Below are positions 41,584 to 44,697 of a stretch of DNA of 44,697 bases, piece by piece. The translations under genes and the position numbers were made by a program. The stretch spans positions 1 through 44,697 of the forward strand of contig CAMDHO010000014.1 in assembly GCA_945898205.1 (NCBI GenBank), given 5' to 3'. Position 1 is the first letter of the stretch, and each line of letters begins with the position of its first letter. The DNA comes from Chlamydia trachomatis. Lineage in GTDB: Bacteria > Chlamydiota > Chlamydiia > Chlamydiales > Rhabdochlamydiaceae. The notes beneath the pieces were generated by a model. The model was not told where the DNA came from. It saw nothing but the letters and a program-made list of their open reading frames with translations, and ran no database searches.

Positions 41584-42519
41584 ATGAAAACTTCTTATAA
41601 AGTCACCATCTTTATCTTTTCTTTCCTTGCCCTGAACTTCCTTTGCAAGAGTTTAACCGATGATTTTTCCAGCTACTACCTTTTGCCCCCAGCTCCTTCC
41701 GGGTCTGAGTGGACCACAAATCAGGCCCCTCAAAATCTAGATGAAATACTTTCACAAAAATACACTTATTTGGATAATGCTAAGGGAAAACAATCCTATG
41801 TATTTGTTTCTGAAGATAAAATGCATGTCCTTAAACTCTTCAAACCTTTAAGTCCTTTTCTAGCATTTTCCTTGTTTGGAAAGACCTTTCATATTGGCCT
41901 CGCAAAAATACCTTTTGTTAAAGCCTTATCTATTAAACCCTCATCAGACTCCTATCTTAGAACTCGAGATCTTGAATTTCAAAGCTACATCAACTCCTTT
42001 TTTCTCCTTCCTGAAGAAACAAAACTTGAATATATCCATTTAGCAACAACAAACCACCTTCAAAAAAAACTGAAAATCTATGATAAAATTGGAGTCCTTC
42101 ACACGATCGATCTAGACTCTTCGAGCTTTTTAATCCAAAAAAAAACAGACCTTCTCTACCCCACCCTTTCTCGGTTGCTTAAAAATAAAGAAACTCAAAA
42201 AGCAAAACTCCTTCTAAAAAACTTTGTTGAATTTTATTTCTATCTAATTGAAAAAGACATCGTAAATCCTACCACCTTAGAAAAAAAACTTGGCTGTTTC
42301 GACTTAAAAACCATACAAATTGATGTGGGAAGAGTCTTAAGACCTCAAGATCTCCAACTAGCTGACTTTAAAGTCCCTTTAACGCAGATTTACCAATCAA
42401 CCGCTCACATGAAAAAATGGCTTAAATCTAGATCTCCAGAACTCTATATTTATTTAAAACAAATTGAAGAGGATCTTATCCAAGAGAAGTCTGGCTCTTT
42501 ACCTAAAGAACTTAACTGA
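41584..42519 (+). CDS. Membrane-anchored kinase-like family protein, copy 3
   Basis: A 311-residue distant paralogue of the proteins at 27.7 and 28.6 kb. It has an N-terminal anchor (6-20), a Pro-rich linker, then the shared blocks: KQSYVFVSEDKMHVLKLF, LEYIHLATTNHLQKKLKIYD, SFLIQKKTDLLYP, and the end segment 'NPTTLEKKLGCFDLKTIQID' then VGRVLRPQD. The first block keeps the candidate ATP-binding Lys, but the catalytic-loop Asp and Asn of copies 1-2 are replaced, so it would be a pseudo-enzyme. It sits alone, 12 kb away from the pair. Confidence 0.55.
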   Translation: MKTSYKVTIFIFSFLALNFLCKSLTDDFSSYYLLPPAPSGSEWTTNQAPQNLDEILSQKYTYLDNAKGKQSYVFVSEDKMHVLKLFKPLSPFLAFSLFGKTFHIGLAKIPFVKALSIKPSSDSYLRTRDLEFQSYINSFFLLPEETKLEYIHLATTNHLQKKLKIYDKIGVLHTIDLDSSSFLIQKKTDLLYPTLSRLLKNKETQKAKLLLKNFVEFYFYLIEKDIVNPTTLEKKLGCFDLKTIQIDVGRVLRPQDLQLADFKVPLTQIYQSTAHMKKWLKSRSPELYIYLKQIEEDLIQEKSGSLPKELN

Positions 42520-42538
42520 AAAGTAAGGGTTTTTTATA

Positions 42539-42781
42539 TCAGACCATTTTGGAGTAACCTAAAAAAACCTTTAACTCAAGAAAAACCTCTTTCATATCAG
42601 GGACTTCTGTTAAGTCAGGAGAAAGCATCTTTTTTATTAAATCCTTTACAAGTAAAGGAACTGTTGCTGGCAATTCTTTATAAGCGCTTGATGGATCTAG
42701 AAAACCTCTTACTAATCCCATACTTGTACCCACATCTTTTTTAACAGGTTGTTCTCTAGGCAATAGTTCGTGGAAGGGGCT
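42539..42781 (-). pseudogene. Serine/threonine protein kinase, C-terminal fragment
   Basis: The open part of this frame reads FHELLPREQPVKKDVGTSMG, then ELPATVPLLVKDLIKKMLSP and MKEVFLELKVFLG. That matches the last helices of the protein kinase fold (P-x-x-L-x-x-L-I-x-x-M-L-x-x-D-x-x-x-R-P), with the Arg-Pro replaced by VP. An in-frame stop lies just upstream (42782-42784) and the rest of the kinase domain is missing, so it is a remnant. A 22-bp stretch of it recurs inverted at 42907-42928. Confidence 0.6.
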
Positions 42782-42928
42782 TTAAACTAGATCTGGGATG
42801 ATTGTATACAGCTAATAACACCTAGGATTCTCCATATAAAAGACCCATTTGAATATGGTCTGCATTTTTGTAAGCACTTGATATCCAACGTGAGTCATTA
42901 TCAAGGAAAAGATGTGGGTACAAGTATG
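42719..42928. repeat. 22-bp perfect inverted repeat flanking the kinase fragment/IS3 boundary
   Basis: catacttgtacccacatctttt at 42719-42740 is the exact reverse complement of 42907-42928, with 166 bases between. In both copies the repeat codes for KDVGTSM in the outward strand. The right copy abuts the start of IS3-like sequence. The length makes chance unlikely. Confidence 0.75.
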
Positions 42929-42996
42929 TCTCTAGAGAGGGGGCAAACGAAAAAAGTCCTAAAGACTGGACTGTTAAAGAGGAATTTGAATCTATT

Positions 42997-43272
42997 ATGG
43001 AATCTTCAAATTTTTCTCAGGAAGAGATAGGTCAATATTGTCGTAAACGCGGAATTTTCCCTCATCACCTAGACTCATGGAAAGTTGAATTTCTCAATTT
43101 GCAAAACAAGCAAAAAACAGATAATAATAGCGAAATAAAAAACCTAAAAAGCCAAATTAAATCTTTGAATATTAAATTGAGACGTAAGGAAAAAGCTTTA
43201 GCAGAAGCCGCAACCTTATTAGTTCTTAAAAAAAAAGTCCACGATCTTTGGAATCACGACGAGGAAGATTAA
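42997..43272 (+). CDS. IS3-family transposase OrfA
   Basis: A 91-residue helix-turn-helix/leucine-zipper protein. Similarity to IS3 OrfA proteins (SPKDWTVKEEFESIMESSNF, HHLDSWK) begins upstream of this ATG at about 42949, where no start codon is in frame, so the natural N-terminus may be lost or use a non-standard start. The zipper is KNLKSQIKSLNIKLRRKEKAL. An A9 run at 43228-43236 sits near the 3' end, providing an A-AAA-AAA slip site for fusion to OrfB. Confidence 0.75.
   Translation: MESSNFSQEEIGQYCRKRGIFPHHLDSWKVEFLNLQNKQKTDNNSEIKNLKSQIKSLNIKLRRKEKALAEAATLLVLKKKVHDLWNHDEED
43228..43236 (+). promoter_or_regulatory. A9 slippery site for -1 frameshift in IS3 element
   Basis: Nine A in the OrfA frame (AAA AAA AAA GTC). 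A -1 slip gives AAA AAA AGT and enters the OrfB frame, which is open from 43230 (a TAA lies at 43227-43229). The fused product would be the active OrfAB transposase, as in other IS3 elements. Confidence 0.75.
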
Positions 43273-44291
43273 ATTCTAAAGATGAAAAAAGAAAAATCTT
43301 AGAATTAATCAATGATGCCTGCAAAGCTGGAGCTAAACAAAAAGCGGCTTGTGAGATTCTAGGCATCTCTTCAAAAACTATTCAACGTTGGAATTGTAAA
43401 AAAGACTTGAAAGATAAACGAAATGACAGAAAAACTTGTCCTCATAACAAGTTAAGCAACGAAGAAAGGGCTCTACTTTTACAACTAGTAAATGAACCTG
43501 AATATGCAGCACTGTCGCCAGCTCAAATTGTGCCTTCGCTGGCAGATAAAGGTCTGTATTTAGCATCTGAGTCGACTTTTTATAGGATATTGAAGGAAGA
43601 GAAGCAATTAGAGCATAGGCATAGAAGTAAACCTCGTACTTTGCACAAACCTAAAGCATTAAGAGCTACGGGTCCAAATCAAATTTATACATGGGATATC
43701 ACTTATCTTCGATCATTGATTCTAGGACACTTCTATTATCTTTATCTGATGATGGATATTTACAGTCGTAAAATCGTAGGGTGGCAGGTCTATGATAGAG
43801 AAAGTTCTGAGCATGCTTCGGACCTCTTAGAAGCTACCTGTCAAGAAGAAGGAATTAAAAAAGATCAAGTAACTTTACATTCAGATAACGGGAGTCCTAT
43901 GAAAGGAGCTAAGATGTTATCAACAATGCAAAGATTAGGAATTGTCCCTTCATTTAGTCGACCTGGGGTTAGTGATGACAATCCTTTTTCAGAAGCGCTT
44001 TTTAGAACAGTAAAATATAGCCCAATCTATCCTGAAAAACCGTTTGAAACGTTGGAAGCAGCAAGAGAGTGGATGTGTGAGTTTGTAAAATGGTATAACT
44101 TTAAACATTTACACAGTGGAATCAAATTTGTGACCCCAGTTCAAAGACATACAAACGTTTATGAAATAATTTTAAAATATCGAGATGAAGTATATAAAAA
44201 AGCCAAAAACAAAAATCCTTATAGATGGAGCAAAAACACTAGAAATTGGAATAAAGATAAAGTGGTGCTACTAAATCCGGAAAGATCTTGA
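43248..44291 (+). CDS. IS3-family transposase OrfB (DDE)
   Basis: A 347-residue integrase-type catalytic protein with HTH (KAACEILGISSKTIQRW), HTH_21 region, and rve core. The catalytic triad is intact: Asp in YTWDITYL, Asp in HSDNGSPMKG, and Glu in NPFSEALFRTVKY. The C-terminal WYNFKHLHSGIKFVTPVQRH is typical. Probably translated as a -1 frameshift fusion with OrfA; the ATG at 43248 overlaps the OrfA end by 25 bases. The element may still be active if its ends are intact, but the right end seems to be fused to IS30 sequence. Confidence 0.88.
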   Translation: MESRRGRLNSKDEKRKILELINDACKAGAKQKAACEILGISSKTIQRWNCKKDLKDKRNDRKTCPHNKLSNEERALLLQLVNEPEYAALSPAQIVPSLADKGLYLASESTFYRILKEEKQLEHRHRSKPRTLHKPKALRATGPNQIYTWDITYLRSLILGHFYYLYLMMDIYSRKIVGWQVYDRESSEHASDLLEATCQEEGIKKDQVTLHSDNGSPMKGAKMLSTMQRLGIVPSFSRPGVSDDNPFSEALFRTVKYSPIYPEKPFETLEAAREWMCEFVKWYNFKHLHSGIKFVTPVQRHTNVYEIILKYRDEVYKKAKNKNPYRWSKNTRNWNKDKVVLLNPERS

Positions 44292-44406
44292 AAAAGTTGA
44301 ATTCCTTCTTAACAATAGACCACGAAAAGTATTAGACTTTGAAACGCCACAAGAGGTTTTTAGCCGGCTGACTAGAGAACCATCATTTGTTGCACTTCGA
44401 GGTTGA
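44287..44406 (+). pseudogene. IS30-family transposase, C-terminal tail
   Basis: A 39-codon frame after the IS3 OrfB stop: LEKVEFLLNNRPRKVLDFET, PQEVFSRL. This is the typical IS30 end (L-N-x-R-P-R-K-V-L-x-x-x-T-P-x-E-V-F). It is on the plus strand and is a different copy from the one at 37.1 kb (LNERPRKILNFFTPKEIF). The rest of the transposase is absent. Confidence 0.8.
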
Positions 44407-44570
44407 AAGGGCGGGTCTAAAAATTTACCAAGCATGAAAACTCCTGTAAATCTCAGTATAGCAAGGGATAAAGTCCCTTTGCAATCATTTTCTTAGATTG
44501 AAATCTAAAGTGTTTTTAATTATCTAGAACCGTAATTTTTAATAAACGTATAGAAAGAATAGATTTCTCC
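44407..44570. other. Short gap between IS30 tail and Rpn-type gene
   Basis: Contains a small hairpin AGGGA…TCCCT (about 44467-44482) and a TTAGATT/AATCTAA hairpin followed by GTTTTT (about 44495-44518), possibly the IS30 end and a terminator. No gene. Confidence 0.4.
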
Positions 44571-44697
44571 CTATAGAGATTCAATCTCTTCCTTGGATAA
44601 CTGTGTTATAGACTGAACAACAGAAATAGAAGTGCCTATCTTAAGTAAATTGCGTGCCACATCTTTAATAGCTAGCATTTTTTCTTGCTCAGCTTTT
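44571..44697 (-). CDS. Rpn/PD-(D/E)XK family nuclease, C-terminal end (cut by window)
   Basis: The minus-strand frame ending with TAG at 44571-44573 reads KAEQEKMLAIKDVARNLLKI, then SITQLSKEEIESL. This is the tail of the Rpn-type recombination-promoting nuclease family, the same tail type as at 6272-6496. The N-terminal nuclease domain lies outside the window, so completeness cannot be judged. Confidence 0.7.
   Translation of the reverse strand, partial: KAEQEKMLAIKDVARNLLKIGTSISVVQSITQLSKEEIESL

Larger units (their letters stand above)
42929..44291 (+). mobile_element. IS3-family insertion sequence
   Basis: OrfA and OrfB of an IS3-family element with a -1 frameshift between them. The left limit is set where similarity to the kinase-fragment repeat ends. 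On the right the OrfB stop runs directly into an IS30 tail, so the right terminal repeat appears to be lost. Inverted terminal repeats were not recognisable by eye. Confidence 0.7.

Noticed and set aside
1020-44465. ctcagtatagcaa shared by 1039-1051 and about 44453-44465
   Set aside because: A 13-base match in AT-rich DNA over 44 kb is expected by chance, and flanking bases differ.
1-44697. CRISPR array or tRNA/rRNA genes
   Set aside because: No regularly spaced repeats and no cloverleaf with a T-arm (GGTTCRA) and matching acceptor stem could be found by eye.

Overview
The window is AT-rich chromosomal DNA from a member of the phylum Chlamydiota. The best evidence is the block at 23.4-27.6 kb. 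It holds two tiny basic proteins, the second matching the Chlamydia/Verrucomicrobia small basic protein family, followed by YbeY, a CorC/HlyC-like CBS protein and a DUF3604-like protein. As I recall, this order matches C. trachomatis CT421.x-CT422-CT423-CT425. A TGT/YhhQ queuine-salvage pair, several type III-effector-like proteins and heavy IS decay point to an environmental, amoeba- or arthropod-associated lineage (Rhabdochlamydia, Simkania or Parachlamydia-like). I cannot fix the family from sequence alone.

Layout. 0-1.1 kb: debris of a group II intron maturase and a coiled-coil (IS66-like) transposase. 1.1-6.0 kb: three consecutive membrane/effector-like proteins, at least two of them paralogous; the third carries a duplicated PSAPPIE motif in its C-terminal tail. 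6.3-8.4 kb: an Rpn-type nuclease tail, then an archaeal-type aspartyl-tRNA synthetase fused to a YbaK-like editing domain, closed by a strong terminator. 8.6-13.4 kb: a housekeeping run (degenerate shikimate-kinase-like protein, MreD-like protein, FolD, HAD protein, RNase R) with overlapping or closely spaced genes. 13.4-21.3 kb: an accessory segment bracketed by 112-bp direct repeats. It holds decayed transposases, an SDR, DUF378 and a tightly coupled oxidoreductase operon (SOUL, NAD(P)-binding-DUF2867, SDR, DUF2878-DCC fusion). 21.9-27.6 kb: conserved genes (DUF502, HolC-like, small basic proteins, YbeY, CBS, DUF3604-like). 27.7-30.4 kb: two members of a new-looking membrane-anchored kinase-like family plus an anchored family 2 glycosyltransferase; a third member lies at 41.6 kb. 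30.4-37.8 kb: Fic protein, internally deleted IS4/Tn5-like element, YhhQ-Tgt operon, RDD protein, broken ATPase gene headed by a 48-bp palindrome, class D beta-lactamase, GNAT acetyltransferase and an IS30 remnant. 37.9-41.4 kb: effector-like small protein and a GH63-type glycosidase. 42.5-44.7 kb: Ser/Thr kinase fragment, an IS3-family transposase with a -1 frameshift, an IS30 tail and the tail of another Rpn-type gene.

How the genes work together: the housekeeping genes cover translation quality control (AspRS-YbaK, YbeY, RNase R, Tgt), replication (HolC), one-carbon metabolism (FolD) and cell shape (MreD-like). The accessory genes look like host-interaction or stress functions (Fic, PSAP protein, OXA-type lactamase, kinase-like family, redox cassette). 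No tRNA, rRNA or CRISPR array was recognised.
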